The notes beneath the pieces are model-generated. The model saw only the letters and a program-made list of their open reading frames with translations, made no database searches and was not told the origin of the DNA. DNA of 64,000 bases from Ktedonobacteria bacterium (GTDB lineage Bacteria > Chloroflexota > Ktedonobacteria > Ktedonobacterales > JACDGC01): positions 1 through 64,000 of the forward strand of contig DAIDGU010000042.1 in NCBI GenBank assembly GCA_027459785.1, given 5' to 3'. Below are positions 52,114 through 61,989 of the stretch, piece after piece (position 1 is the stretch's first letter; each line of letters starts with the position of its first letter). The position numbers and the translations under genes are program-made.

Positions 52114-54075
52114 ATGAGCCTGGCTTTTCGTCTGCGCCGCGTGTTCGCAGGATTGATGCTCGGCGTGTTCAGTCTCGTCGCCGCGTGCGGCAATTCGCCG
52201 CCGCATGGCAGCACCACACCCTATGAGGTCAATGCCACGCCGCCGCCCGGCCTGAGCGGTCCCGCGCTGGTGGCCTGGCATGTGCTGCATGACGTGCGCC
52301 CCCTGCGCGACCCCATCGCGCTGGCCGAGACGGTGCAACATGTGGCCGGGCCAATTGCGCCGGTCGTGCGCACCACGCCCCTGAATGCCCAACTGAATCA
52401 GGAAGATACCTTCTGGGTGCAGCCCGGCCAACAGATCACCGCCAAGCTCGTGTACATCACGCCGCATGTGTATGATTATGTGCAGGACGGCACCACGCTG
52501 GATCTGAGCGCGCTCAAAGCCTCTGCTGACCGCTTCGAGAGCAGCCTGCTGGTGACGGATCATCGGTATTTCGGCACGGAATGGACGCCCGGCATCGACG
52601 ACGATCCGCATATCACGCTGCTGAACGCGACGGCGCTGCCCGGCGACCTCAACGGCTATTACACGGAGAAAGACGAATACCCCCAGGCGGTCTTCGCCGA
52701 CAGCAACCAGCGCGAGATGATCTATCTGCGCGTGGGCCAAAATGGCATGGCACCGAACACCGACGAGTATGATAAGACGCTGGCGCACGAACTGGCGCGC
52801 ATGATCGACCACCACATGCGGCCCGGCGACCCCACGTGGCTGCGCGAGGGCGCGGCCCTGCTGGCCCAGCACCTCAACGGCTTCGATGCCTCCGCGACGG
52901 ATACGGCGTTCTTGGCGAAGCCCGGCACGCAACTGAACACATGGGACCAAAAAGAGGGCGACGCGGCGTATTATGGCGCGGGCTTCATGTTCCTGGATTA
53001 CTTCGCGGAACACTACGGCGGCTATCCGGTGTTGCTACAACTAATGAGCGATCCCGCCCAGGCCCCCCTGAATTTCAACGATGTGTTGGCCGAAAATGGG
53101 TATAGTGACCGTTTCGATGATGTGTTCGCCAAGTGGGTGATGGCCAACGCGCTGAACGATGAGCCGCAAGCCAACAACAGCGCCTACGCTTATAAGACGA
53201 TCACGGATGAACACGCGCAGCCGCAGCATAGCGTGACGGCGCTGCCCTTCCATGAGCAAGACACCACTCCGCAATATAGCGCGCAGTATTACGATGCTAA
53301 ATTGACCAACGGCACGGACCAGACCCTGCACATCAGCTTCGCCGGCCAGCCGACGGTGCCGCTGGTGAGCGCCGACGCGCCGGACCAGGGCGGGGCGTTC
53401 TGGTGGAGCAATCGCGGCGAGAACATGGATTCGACCCTGACCCGATCCTTCGATCTCACCAAACTCGCTGGCCAGCACGTGACGCTGAACTTCGAGCTGT
53501 GGTACGATCTGGAAGCCGGCTACGATTATGGCTACGTGGAGGTTTCGGCTGACAACGGCGCGACCTGGCAACCGCTGGCCATCACCGGCAGCCACACGGA
53601 TAACCCGAACGGACTGAACCTGGGCAACGGCTTGACCGGCGCGAACAGCGGCGACGGCCAAAGCTGGACGAGCGTCACCGCCGACCTCTCGGCGTACGCG
53701 GGCAAGCAGGTGCAGCTACGCTTCGCCACCGTCACGGACGGCTCGGTCGATCACCAGGGCATGGCCGTCGCGGCGCTCAATATCCCGCAGCTCAACTTCA
53801 CCGACGCCGCCACCAGCGACACCGGCTGGACGGCCAAGGGTTGGCTGCGCACCACCAACGTCTTGCCGGAGACCTATACGGTACAAGCCGCGCTCTTCGG
53901 CAGCGACGGTTCGTTCCAGAAAGTCGTTGCGGTGCCAGTGGGGGCCGATGGCACGGGGCAGCTCGACATCCCCCACGCCGGCAGCCAGATCAGCCGCGTG
54001 CTGGTAGCCGTAGCCCCGCTGGCTCCCGCCACGACACTCCCCGCCAGTTACACGCTGGACCTGAGCGCGTCGTGA
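52114..54075 (+). CDS. M6-like (immune inhibitor A-like) lipoprotein with degraded zinc site
   Basis: A 653-residue predicted lipoprotein: basic start, hydrophobic helix and lipobox LVAAC (Cys about 27). The catalytic-like region is TLAHELARMIDHHMRPGDPT then WLREGAALLAQHLNG (about 222-256). It aligns with M6/MA-clan peptidases having TLAHEFQHMIHW...W.NEG.SELA. Here HExxH has become HELAR (H225, E226, R229), losing the second zinc His, while the downstream Glu (E245) remains. A C-terminal jelly-roll like that of immune inhibitor A follows (LTRSFDLTKLAGQHVTLNFE, YGYVEVSADNGATWQPL). It is probably proteolytically dead or binds metal differently. A longer frame upstream runs through a tandem repeat and is not used. 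Confidence 0.85.
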   Translation: MSLAFRLRRVFAGLMLGVFSLVAACGNSPPHGSTTPYEVNATPPPGLSGPALVAWHVLHDVRPLRDPIALAETVQHVAGPIAPVVRTTPLNAQLNQEDTFWVQPGQQITAKLVYITPHVYDYVQDGTTLDLSALKASADRFESSLLVTDHRYFGTEWTPGIDDDPHITLLNATALPGDLNGYYTEKDEYPQAVFADSNQREMIYLRVGQNGMAPNTDEYDKTLAHELARMIDHHMRPGDPTWLREGAALLAQHLNGFDASATDTAFLAKPGTQLNTWDQKEGDAAYYGAGFMFLDYFAEHYGGYPVLLQLMSDPAQAPLNFNDVLAENGYSDRFDDVFAKWVMANALNDEPQANNSAYAYKTITDEHAQPQHSVTALPFHEQDTTPQYSAQYYDAKLTNGTDQTLHISFAGQPTVPLVSADAPDQGGAFWWSNRGENMDSTLTRSFDLTKLAGQHVTLNFELWYDLEAGYDYGYVEVSADNGATWQPLAITGSHTDNPNGLNLGNGLTGANSGDGQSWTSVTADLSAYAGKQVQLRFATVTDGSVDHQGMAVAALNIPQLNFTDAATSDTGWTAKGWLRTTNVLPETYTVQAALFGSDGSFQKVVAVPVGADGTGQLDIPHAGSQISRVLVAVAPLAPATTLPASYTLDLSAS

Positions 54076-54512
54076 GGGCATATGCTATGCGGTTGCTAAA
54101 CGGTGATAGGAGATGGGCGGTAATCGACATGCGAGAGGACGACGGAGGATTACAGACAGCGCAGGGACAGCGGGTGGGGGGTGATATGCGAGAGGGGCGG
54201 TGGACGGCGGGCGGGTAAGCGCGGGCGCGGGGACGGCGGGCGGGGGGACGGGCCGGAGGACGGCGGGCGGTTGAAACCGCGCCTAAGGGCGTGCCGCCAC
54301 GAAGTCCACCTACGTGGACTAGAGTTAGTCCGCGACGGCGGACTTCGTCGCCGCTAGGCGCTTAGGCGCGGGTTCAACCGCCCGCGTCTCTGATACGCTT
54401 GTTTCAACTGCCCGCCGTCCCGGCGCCCGCTCCTCTGGCGCAGGGCCACCCTTTCGCCGGCCCGCGCCCGTCCCTACCAGGACCAAACGATTCAACAGAC
54501 AAAGGATCAGAG
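54076..54512. other. 437-bp gap holding the second 125-bp inverted repeat
   Basis: After about 150 bases rich in GAGAGGACGG words, it holds the inverted repeat at 54261-54385 and then a Pro-coding-like GC-rich stretch. No gene is seen; the frame upstream of the isomerase start does not look like protein. Confidence 0.5.
54261..54385. repeat. 125-bp inverted repeat, second copy
   Basis: Nearly identical to that at 41285-41410: CGGGCGGTTGAAACCGCGCC, ACGAAGTCCACCTACGTGG, CGGCGGACTTCGTCGCC and the closing GCGCTTAGGCGCGG. One arm has GGTTCAACC where the other copy has GTTTCAACC. Confidence 0.75.
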
Positions 54513-55358
54513 ATGGCAGAGCAACGTGTGCGCCTCAGTTGTTCGACGGCGTCGTTTTATGAATTGCCGTTGGCGTCGGCGGTGGGGATCATCCGCGATG
54601 CCGGCTTCGACGGGGTGGAACTGGTGGCGGGGCCGGAATCGCTGGCGCGCGGGCTGGCGGCGACGCGGCGCGTCTTGGAACGCGCGGGAATGCCGGCGTT
54701 GAGCTTCCATCCGCCGCTCTATCCGACGCCCGGCTGGCCGCGTTCGCAAATGGGGCGCGGGCGCGCGGCGGCAGAGAGTGCGCGGGAACTGGGCTGCGAG
54801 GTGATGGTGATCCATGCGCCAAAATCGCGGACCCTGGCGACGCCGCGCGCCCGTCAATACATCGCCGCCATCGCAGATGCGCGCGACCTGGGCAAAGCGC
54901 ACGGCTTCGTCGTCGGCCTGGAAACGACGCAGCGCCCCACGGATGGTCGCCCGCCCCTCCTCTTCGATGACCTCGCCTTTTTCCTGCGTTTCGCGGATGA
55001 GCATAACCTCAGCGTGACGCTCGACACCTGCCATGCCGCCGCCAGTGGCGACGACCTGCCGGCGGTGTTGGCGCAGATCGGTCCCCGCCTGCGCAACATC
55101 CATTTCAGCGATTGCCGGACGCGCCCCGACCATAAGAAGCCGGCCACCCACCTGCGCCCTGGCACCGGCAACACGGTGGACCTGGCGGCCTTCGTGCGGG
55201 CGCTGGGTCATAGCGGCTATACTGGCCTCATCACCTGCGAGGTCTCGCCGCTGGAACTGTTCGCCTGGTCGCGCCGCGCGATGGTGCGCAAACTGGCGGC
55301 GACGCATGATTTCATCGCCAAGGCGCTGGCTAGTACAGCCGCTCAATCCAGGCCGTGA
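54513..55358 (+). CDS. Sugar phosphate isomerase/epimerase-like TIM barrel
   Basis: A 281-residue xylose-isomerase-like (AP endonuclease 2 superfamily) TIM barrel. Metal-site residues appear in DGVELVAGPES, VMVIHAPKSRT (His), GLETTQRPTDG (Glu), TLDTCHAAASGDD (Asp, His), NIHFSDCRTRPDHKKPATHL (His, Asp) and LITCEVSPLEL (Glu), consistent with a two-metal isomerase, epimerase or endonuclease IV-like enzyme. The substrate is unknown. AAAGGATC supports the ATG at 54513. Its 3' end overlaps the convergent membrane-protein gene by 29 bases. Confidence 0.88.
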   Translation: MAEQRVRLSCSTASFYELPLASAVGIIRDAGFDGVELVAGPESLARGLAATRRVLERAGMPALSFHPPLYPTPGWPRSQMGRGRAAAESARELGCEVMVIHAPKSRTLATPRARQYIAAIADARDLGKAHGFVVGLETTQRPTDGRPPLLFDDLAFFLRFADEHNLSVTLDTCHAAASGDDLPAVLAQIGPRLRNIHFSDCRTRPDHKKPATHLRPGTGNTVDLAAFVRALGHSGYTGLITCEVSPLELFAWSRRAMVRKLAATHDFIAKALASTAAQSRP

Positions 55359-55935
55359 GGAAGCCGCCGATGACGGCGGTGATGATCGTCGGCGCGTACC
55401 ACCCCAGCCCGCTGTGGCGCAGCCGCGCGGCTACGGCGGAAACGGTGGCATACCACTCGCTCGTCTCCGGCTGCATCAGGCAATAGAGGATGTATGGCAC
55501 CAGGCCGACGAGGATCACCTGCACATAGAGCGGCCAAAAGTTGTGAAGCGCAACCAACTGCGCCGTGGTGAACACCATCACGAGGCCGGCGATGCTCAGC
55601 GCCGCCGTCAACGCCACCAGCAACACCCAGGCCCAGCGTCGCCCCAGGCGCAGCGCCTCCCCGATGCCGATGAGGATGCCGGCGGCAATCAAGTATCCGA
55701 GCACGAGCAGCGGCGTGGGGACGCCCGCCGCCGGTCCGTTCATAATGGGATGTCCATGCCGTTGCACCGCGTCGGCTACCGCGAAGACAGCGGCGGTGAG
55801 CATCTGCGCCGCCAGCGCCCAGGTGAAAGCGACCGCCGTCCCCACGCCCCTCGGCTGCGCCGCTGGTGTCGCTGCCGTCGGTCGCGCCGGCTGGCCCTGT
55901 ACCGTTTTGCCCGCATTTGGTGTAGGCACCTTCAT
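55330..55935 (-). CDS. Multi-pass membrane protein of unknown function
   Basis: A 201-residue integral membrane protein. After a Pro/Ala/Thr-rich N-terminus there are four or five TM helices (TAVAFTWALAAQMLTAAVFA, LLVLGYLIAAGILIGIGEAL, WAWVLLVALTAALSIAGLVM, YVQVILVGLVPYILYCLM, and a short one near the end, ITAVIGGFLTAWIERLY). No family is recognised. The start at 55935 has GGTGGAGCG directly upstream; an earlier in-frame ATG at 55959 is possible. Its stop lies inside the end of the convergent isomerase gene. Confidence 0.75.
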   Translation of the reverse strand: MKVPTPNAGKTVQGQPARPTAATPAAQPRGVGTAVAFTWALAAQMLTAAVFAVADAVQRHGHPIMNGPAAGVPTPLLVLGYLIAAGILIGIGEALRLGRRWAWVLLVALTAALSIAGLVMVFTTAQLVALHNFWPLYVQVILVGLVPYILYCLMQPETSEWYATVSAVAARLRHSGLGWYAPTIITAVIGGFLTAWIERLY

Positions 55936-56099
55936 CGCTCCACCCTCGCTATCGTCCATTCATCCCGCTCATGACAGATCATAGCAGAGATACAGGACTT
56001 GCGTCATCCCCTTCTTGTGAAAAACGCCGAAAGCTGCTATCCTGTAAGCATACGTTTTTATATCACCGGCGAGTGGTTGAATTGAAGAGGAAACAGCGT

Positions 56100-57341
56100 A
56101 TGCCGGATGTGCCGCGCGACCAAATGGCGCTGCTGCCTGATGATGCAGCGGGTGACGGCGATGGTGCCAGTGACACCGCGCCGCGCCTGAGCGCGATCCC
56201 GCCCGCTGTGCCGTATATCGCGCCGGAGCGCGTGCGACGGGGGATGCGCGTGCCGGACGACACGGAACGCGCGTTTTGGGTGGCGTGGAATCGCGTGCGC
56301 GGCGTGGGGCCGGCGCGTTTCGCCCGCCTGCTGGAAGTCTTTGGCGAGGCGCAAACAGCGTGGAGGGTCTCGGACGGCGACCTACGCGCGACGGGCTTCG
56401 ACGATAAATTGCTGAGCGAGATCGCGCGGCAGCGGCGGTTGATCGATCCGGCGGCGGAGGCAGCGCGCCTGACCCGCCTGGCGGTGACGGCGCTCACCTT
56501 GCGCGATCCAACCTACCCGCGCCTGCTGCGCGAGATCCCCCAGCCGCCGGCGGTGCTGTACGTGCGCGGGCAGATTCTGCCGGAAGATGAGATGGCGCTG
56601 GCCATCGTCGGCACGCGGCGCATCAGCGCCTATGGCCGCCAGGTGACGGCCCGCCTGACGACCGATCTGGTAGCACGGCGCATGACCATCGTCAGCGGCC
56701 TGGCACGCGGGGTGGATGCGGTGGCACACACGGCGGCCCTGGATGCCGGCGGACGCACCATCGCCGTGCTGGGCTGCGGACCGGACCTCGTCTATCCACC
56801 GGAACACGCGAAGCTGGCGGAACGCATCATCGATCAAGGCGCGATCGTGAGCGAATTCGCCGTCGGCACGCCGCCCGAAGCCGGCAACTTCCCCGCGCGC
56901 AACCGGATCATCAGCGGCCTGGCAATGGCGGTGCTGGTGACGGAAGCGCCGGAAGGCAGCGGCGCGCTCATCACGGCGAACTTCGCTGGCGACGACCACG
57001 GGCGCGATGTGATGGCCGTGCCAGGGCCGATATTCAACCGCACCAGCATGGGCTGCAACCGGCTGATTCAATCCGGTGCGCTCTGCGTGACCGGCGTGCA
57101 AGACATCGCCGACGCCCTCAACATGCACCTCATCCCCCAGCAAATGGACATGCGCGACCTCCTGCCGGCGGACCCCACGGAGGCGCGGCTCCTCGCGCTG
57201 CTGGACGGCGAAGCGCGCCACGCCGACGACCTCTGCCGCCTGGCCGAACTCCCCGCCGCCACCGTCACCAGCACGCTGATGATGCTGGAACTCAAAGGCC
57301 GCGTGCGCCACCTGGGCAACATGGTGTATAGCCTGTGCTAA
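56100..57341 (+). CDS. dprA: DNA-processing protein DprA
   Basis: A 413-residue DprA/Smf protein, which loads RecA on incoming single-stranded DNA during transformation. N-terminal HhH/SAM-like helices (WVAWNRVRGVGPARFARLLE) are followed by the Rossmann-like core: PPAVLYVRGQ, VGTRRISAYGRQV, IVSGLARGVDAVAHTAAL, AVLGCGPDLVYPPEH, NFPARNRIISGLA, VTEAPEGSGALITANFA and VMAVPGPIFNRTSMGCN. The C-terminal winged helix (EARLLALLDGEARHADDLCR) is present. Before the core is a 55-residue polar extension. GAGG supports the ATG at 56100. A related role in natural competence is likely; no other com genes are here. Confidence 0.94.
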   Translation: MPDVPRDQMALLPDDAAGDGDGASDTAPRLSAIPPAVPYIAPERVRRGMRVPDDTERAFWVAWNRVRGVGPARFARLLEVFGEAQTAWRVSDGDLRATGFDDKLLSEIARQRRLIDPAAEAARLTRLAVTALTLRDPTYPRLLREIPQPPAVLYVRGQILPEDEMALAIVGTRRISAYGRQVTARLTTDLVARRMTIVSGLARGVDAVAHTAALDAGGRTIAVLGCGPDLVYPPEHAKLAERIIDQGAIVSEFAVGTPPEAGNFPARNRIISGLAMAVLVTEAPEGSGALITANFAGDDHGRDVMAVPGPIFNRTSMGCNRLIQSGALCVTGVQDIADALNMHLIPQQMDMRDLLPADPTEARLLALLDGEARHADDLCRLAELPAATVTSTLMMLELKGRVRHLGNMVYSLC

Positions 57342-57457
57342 AGCCCTGTTTGCATGTTGCATTATTTTTGGAAATGAGCGTTGCAAGATCGTATACTACA
57401 TGAAAGATCCCTAAGCGCCGCCCGCGCGGTTTTGCATGCACCAGAGGGGTAACGATT

Positions 57458-59791
57458 TTGGAGCCGAGCCAGCATCCCACCCAGCCCGCCTTTGCTCTTG
57501 ATGCGGAACAGCTACCGTTTAGCACGGCCATGATCCAACCGGACGTGGCCTCCGTCACGATCTTGGAGCGCATGACCGATGCCTTTTTCGCGCTGGATGC
57601 TGCCTGGCGCTTCACGTATCTGAATGCCGCTGCTGAGGTGGCGCTGGGGCAGCAACGGGCGGATCTGCTGGGGCGCAACGTATGGGAAGCCTTCCCCGAA
57701 GCCGTCGGCTCGACCTTTCAGCGCGAATATGAGCGGGCGCGGGCCACCGGCCAGTTGGCGCTGTTCAAAGAATATTATTCTCCCCTCGCCAAGCTCTTTG
57801 CCGTGCGAGCCTACCCTGATGCTGACGGCCTTGCTGTATTCTTCCAGGATGTCACTGCCCAGCGGCAATTGACCGAACAGGAAACCGCGCTACGTGATGC
57901 GGCGGCGACGCAAGCGCGCTTGCTGGATGCCGTGCTGGATGCGCTGCCCACCGGCGTCGCCATCACCCGCGCTGACGGCAGCGGCGTGCGCTTGAATCGC
58001 GCCTTCCGCACGATCTGGGGCATGGACGCGCCCTTGCCCGCGAACACAGCAGAATACGGCCTTTATCGCGGCTGGTGGCCCAATGGGCAGCCGATCGCCG
58101 CCGACGCCTGGACGATGGCGCGGGCGCTAGCCACCGGCCAGCCCATTACCGATGAACTCATCACCATCATGAGTTTCGACGGCGTGCGTAAGGTCATCCT
58201 CAACAGCGCGCTGCCCCTCTTCGACGCGACAGGCGCGCTCATTGGTGGGGTCAACGTCATGCTGGATGTGACGCGCGAGCAGCGTTTGCAAGAGGATCTC
58301 GCCGCGCGGGTGCAGCAACTGGAAGGCATTTTCGCCGCCATCACCGACGCCCTACTCATTTACGACGCGCAAGGGCGCATCATCGAGACGAACCCCGTGG
58401 CGCGGGCGTTGCTGGGCATCAACGACCAGGCCGAATATGAGGCACTGCCGTTGATGGAGCGCGCCATGGCGCGGGCCGCCCGCGACCTGGAGGGCAACCC
58501 GTTGCCACCCGATCAGTTGCCACCGCAACGGTTGCTGCATGGCGAGATCCTCAGCGGAGCGACATCGCCCGATCTGCTCATCCAGGGGCCGGACGGCGGC
58601 GACATCATCCTCAATGTCTCCGGAGCGCCCCTGCGCGCCAGTGACGGCGCGATCACGGGGGCCATCATCATCGACCGTGATGTGACCGAACGCCGGCGGT
58701 TGGAATTGGAGGCCGCGCGCCAGGCGGCGCTCTTGGAACAGGCCCACGAGGCGATGTTCGTGCGCACGCTCAACGGCACGATCGTCTACTGGAACCAGGG
58801 CGCGACCGACCTCTATGGCTGGACCAGCGCGGATGCCGTCGGGCAGATTTCCCATGACCTTTTTCAGACGCGCCTGGCCGCCGCCCCCGAAGATCATCCG
58901 ACCATTGTCGATGCGCTGGTGGCCCACACCGGCATCTGGACGGGCGAATTATTCCACACGACGCGCGCCGGCGCGCGCATCATCGTCGCCAGCCGCCAGA
59001 GCCTGGTGAATTATGGCGCGGACGAGCGTTTCGTCTTGGAAACCAATCGTGATATCACCGACCGCAAGCAGTTGGAACAGGAGCGCGAGGCGATGTTGCA
59101 CAGTGTCGCCCACGAACTCAATACGCCCCTCACCAGCGTCAAAGCGCAATTGCAATTGATGCAGCGACGCGCGGGGCGCGGCGAGGTCGTCGCGCCGGAG
59201 CAGGTGGGGCGCGTGCTGAGCGGTGTGGCGCGCATGGAGCGTCTGGTGCGCGATCTGCTGGATGCCGCGCGCCTTGAAACCGGCCATCTCACCGTCACGC
59301 CCGAACGGGTCAGCCTACGCACCCTTTGCCAGCAGGCGGCGGAAGAACAACAGGCGGCGAACGAACGCCCCATCACGCTGGCCCTGCCCGCGAAAGACCT
59401 TTTCGCCGAGGTCGATCCTGAACGCTTCGTGCAAGTGTTGACCAATCTGCTTTCTAATGCGCTGAAATATTCGCCGCCCGCCACGCCGGTGACATTGCGG
59501 CTGGTCCGCCAGGGCAAACAGGCGCGCATCAGCGTCACAGATCAGGGGCCGGGCATTCCTCAGGAGGCGCAGGCGCATCTGTTCGAGCGCTTCTATCGCG
59601 TGCCAGATACCGTGGTGCAGCACGGGTCCGGCGTGGGCCTGGGGCTGGGCCTCTTCCTGGTGCGCCGGTTGGTCGAATTGCAGGGCGGCCAGGTGGGGGT
59701 GGCGAGCACGCCAGGTGCCGGCGCGACCTTTTGGGTGACGCTGCCGCTGGCCAGCGTGTCAGCTAGCCAAACTGATAGGCCGACTACCTGA
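57458..59791 (+). CDS. Multi-PAS sensor histidine kinase (cytoplasmic)
   Basis: A 777-residue soluble histidine kinase without TM helices. Four PAS domains in series: about 30-150 (DAAWRFTYLNAAAEVALG), 155-275 (TRADGSGVRLNRAFRTIWGM), 285-410 (IYDAQGRIIETNPVARALLG) and 420-540 (RTLNGTIVYWNQGATDLYGW). HisKA follows with the phosphorylated His552 in VAHELNTPLTSVK. The HATPase domain shows NLLSNALKYSP (N box), GPGIPQE and GSGVGLGLGLFL (G boxes). The start is TTG with GAGGGG eight bases upstream. It is the first of three related kinases in a row; no regulator is adjacent. Confidence 0.93.
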   Translation: MEPSQHPTQPAFALDAEQLPFSTAMIQPDVASVTILERMTDAFFALDAAWRFTYLNAAAEVALGQQRADLLGRNVWEAFPEAVGSTFQREYERARATGQLALFKEYYSPLAKLFAVRAYPDADGLAVFFQDVTAQRQLTEQETALRDAAATQARLLDAVLDALPTGVAITRADGSGVRLNRAFRTIWGMDAPLPANTAEYGLYRGWWPNGQPIAADAWTMARALATGQPITDELITIMSFDGVRKVILNSALPLFDATGALIGGVNVMLDVTREQRLQEDLAARVQQLEGIFAAITDALLIYDAQGRIIETNPVARALLGINDQAEYEALPLMERAMARAARDLEGNPLPPDQLPPQRLLHGEILSGATSPDLLIQGPDGGDIILNVSGAPLRASDGAITGAIIIDRDVTERRRLELEAARQAALLEQAHEAMFVRTLNGTIVYWNQGATDLYGWTSADAVGQISHDLFQTRLAAAPEDHPTIVDALVAHTGIWTGELFHTTRAGARIIVASRQSLVNYGADERFVLETNRDITDRKQLEQEREAMLHSVAHELNTPLTSVKAQLQLMQRRAGRGEVVAPEQVGRVLSGVARMERLVRDLLDAARLETGHLTVTPERVSLRTLCQQAAEEQQAANERPITLALPAKDLFAEVDPERFVQVLTNLLSNALKYSPPATPVTLRLVRQGKQARISVTDQGPGIPQEAQAHLFERFYRVPDTVVQHGSGVGLGLGLFLVRRLVELQGGQVGVASTPGAGATFWVTLPLASVSASQTDRPTT

Positions 59792-59849
59792 GCTTGGCAC
59801 CGTTTATGCGGCGTACCCCTGTTTCATAATTTGTGCCAGGAGCCGTCCC

Positions 59850-61973
59850 ATGCAGCCTTTTTCGGATGCGTTTGCCCAGGCACCTTTCATCGCCGCGCCC
59901 CAGGACGAACTGGCCGCGCCCGCTCGCCCGGCGGCGCTGGTGCCGCCGCTGCATTGGCACACGCAGCCGGACGGCACATTCGCCCTGGCGGAACAGCCGG
60001 GCTGGCGCGCTTATACGGGGCAGCGTGCCACGACCAGCGCCGGCTGGGGCTGGCTCGACGCTGTCTATCCCGCCGACCGCACACACAGCCGCCAGGTGTG
60101 GCAGGCCGGAACGAATCCGTTCACGGTCCAGCAGCGCATTCTGGGTGCGGACGGCGCGTATCGCCTGTTTCTGACCCAGGCCCAGCCGCTCTTCGCCGAA
60201 CCGGCGACGCTGGGTGGCTGGGATTGCACGAGCATGGATATCGGGCAGGTGCGCGCGGAACAGAGCGCCATCCTGGGGGCGGTCGCGGAAAGCGTCGTCA
60301 TCTTTGACCGCGAGGGCAACATCCGTGAGATGAATCCCGCCGCGCTAAAAAGCTTCGCCCAGGTGGTCCCGCCAGATTACGCCGCCCTGCCGCTGGCCCA
60401 ACGCCTTCAGCAAGCGCGCATGCATGATGCTGAGGGTGAACCGCTGGTCGGTGAGCGCTCGCCGATCATCCGCGTGCTGCGCGGTGACGTGCTGGCCGGC
60501 CCTAGCGCCGTGGATGTGTTCGTCACGACATTCGATGGCCGTGAAGTGGCGCTCAGTTTCAGCGGCGCACCCTTGCGCGATGAGCGCGGAGCGATCACCG
60601 GGGCCGTCGTCATCGTGCGCGATATCACAGACCGCCTGGCGCTGGAGCGGCGCACGCAGGACGCGCTGGACGCGCTGCTGGCGATGGCCGAGGCGCTGGT
60701 GCAGGGGACAGCGGACGGCAACGAGGCGACGGCGGTGGCGCAACGGCTGGCCACGCTCACGTGCCGCGTGCTGGGGTGCGCGCGCGTCGCCATCAGCGTC
60801 ATCGACCCCACCAGTGACCATGTGCGCTCATTTGCCGTGGCCGGCCTCACGCCCGACCAAGAGGCGCAGTGGTGGGCGCACGAGCGCGCCCAGTCGCAAC
60901 ACCTCAGCGACATCACCGAGCCACACTTCGTCGCACGGCTGCAAGCGGGCGAGACGCTACATTTCGACATGACCGAGCCGCCCTATAACTCACAGCCGAA
61001 TCCCTATAACGTCCGTGATGTGCTGATCGCGCCGTTGAATGCCGGCACGCGCTTGGTCGGCTGGCTGGCGCTGGATTATGGCGCGATGCCACATGTTTTC
61101 ACGCGGGATGAACGCCGGCTGGCGGGCGCGGTGGGCAAGTTGCTGGCGCTGGTGATCGAGCAAGCGCGGCTGCGCCGCGAACGCGAGGCCGCGCGGGCCG
61201 ACGCGCTGGCCCTGGCAACCGCACAGCGGCAGATGGATGAATTTTTGAGCATCGCCAGCCATGAACTGCGCACCCCGCTGACGACGATCAAGGCGAATTT
61301 TCAGTTGACGGAGCGGGCGTTGGGGGCATTCCTGGCAACCCATCCCGCCATCGATCCCAAGCTGGCGCGCACGCATGAATTGCTCAGCCGCACGGATCAG
61401 CACATCGCCCGGCTGGATCGCCTGGTGGAAGATCTGCTGGATGTCTCGCGCATCCAAGCTGGCAAGCTTTCGCTGCGGCGCGAGCTGTGTGACCTGGCGC
61501 AACTCGTGGGCGAGGCCGTCGAAGAACAACGCCTTGTAGCTTCGGACCGCACCATCACGCTCGCGCTGCCCGACGCGCCCGTTGCCGTGGTGGCCGATCC
61601 CGGACGGATCAATCAAGTCATCACGAACTTCCTGACTAACGCGCTGAAGTATTCGCCGCCGGAGTCCACCGTCCAGGTGCGGCTGCGCGGGGAGGCGCGC
61701 GCCGCGCGGGTGGAGGTGACAGACGCCGGGCCAGGGCTGCCGCGCGCCGAGCAGCGGCACGTGTGGGAACGCTTCCATCGCGCGCCGGGCGTCGCCGTGC
61801 AATATGGCTCCGGCGTCGGCTTGGGTCTGGGCCTTTTCATCTGCCGGACGATCATCGAACGCCACGGCGGCAGGGTCGGCATCATCAGCACCAAAGGGCG
61901 CGGCGCAACCTTCTGGTTCCAGTTGCCCCTGGCCGAACCACCGCCCGCACGCCCACCCCGCCACCGGCCATGA
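59850..61973 (+). CDS. PAS-GAF sensor histidine kinase (cytoplasmic)
   Basis: A 707-residue soluble histidine kinase. A divergent PAS (about 30-130; RAYTGQRATTSAGWGWLDAV) and a second PAS (about 145-270; VAESVVIFDREGNIREMNPA) precede a GAF domain (about 290-450; CRVLGCARVAISVIDPTSDH). HisKA has His471 in IASHELRTPLTTIKANF, and the HATPase has NFLTNALKYSPP, GPGLPRAE and GSGVGLGLGLFI. The GAF-HisKA half is closely similar to the partial kinase at the right edge (ARLQAGETLHFDM versus ARLQAGETVQVDL), pointing to duplication. Signal and regulator unknown. Confidence 0.93.
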   Translation: MQPFSDAFAQAPFIAAPQDELAAPARPAALVPPLHWHTQPDGTFALAEQPGWRAYTGQRATTSAGWGWLDAVYPADRTHSRQVWQAGTNPFTVQQRILGADGAYRLFLTQAQPLFAEPATLGGWDCTSMDIGQVRAEQSAILGAVAESVVIFDREGNIREMNPAALKSFAQVVPPDYAALPLAQRLQQARMHDAEGEPLVGERSPIIRVLRGDVLAGPSAVDVFVTTFDGREVALSFSGAPLRDERGAITGAVVIVRDITDRLALERRTQDALDALLAMAEALVQGTADGNEATAVAQRLATLTCRVLGCARVAISVIDPTSDHVRSFAVAGLTPDQEAQWWAHERAQSQHLSDITEPHFVARLQAGETLHFDMTEPPYNSQPNPYNVRDVLIAPLNAGTRLVGWLALDYGAMPHVFTRDERRLAGAVGKLLALVIEQARLRREREAARADALALATAQRQMDEFLSIASHELRTPLTTIKANFQLTERALGAFLATHPAIDPKLARTHELLSRTDQHIARLDRLVEDLLDVSRIQAGKLSLRRELCDLAQLVGEAVEEQRLVASDRTITLALPDAPVAVVADPGRINQVITNFLTNALKYSPPESTVQVRLRGEARAARVEVTDAGPGLPRAEQRHVWERFHRAPGVAVQYGSGVGLGLGLFICRTIIERHGGRVGIISTKGRGATFWFQLPLAEPPPARPPRHRP

Positions 61974-61989
61974 AAGGTTCTTTTGCACC

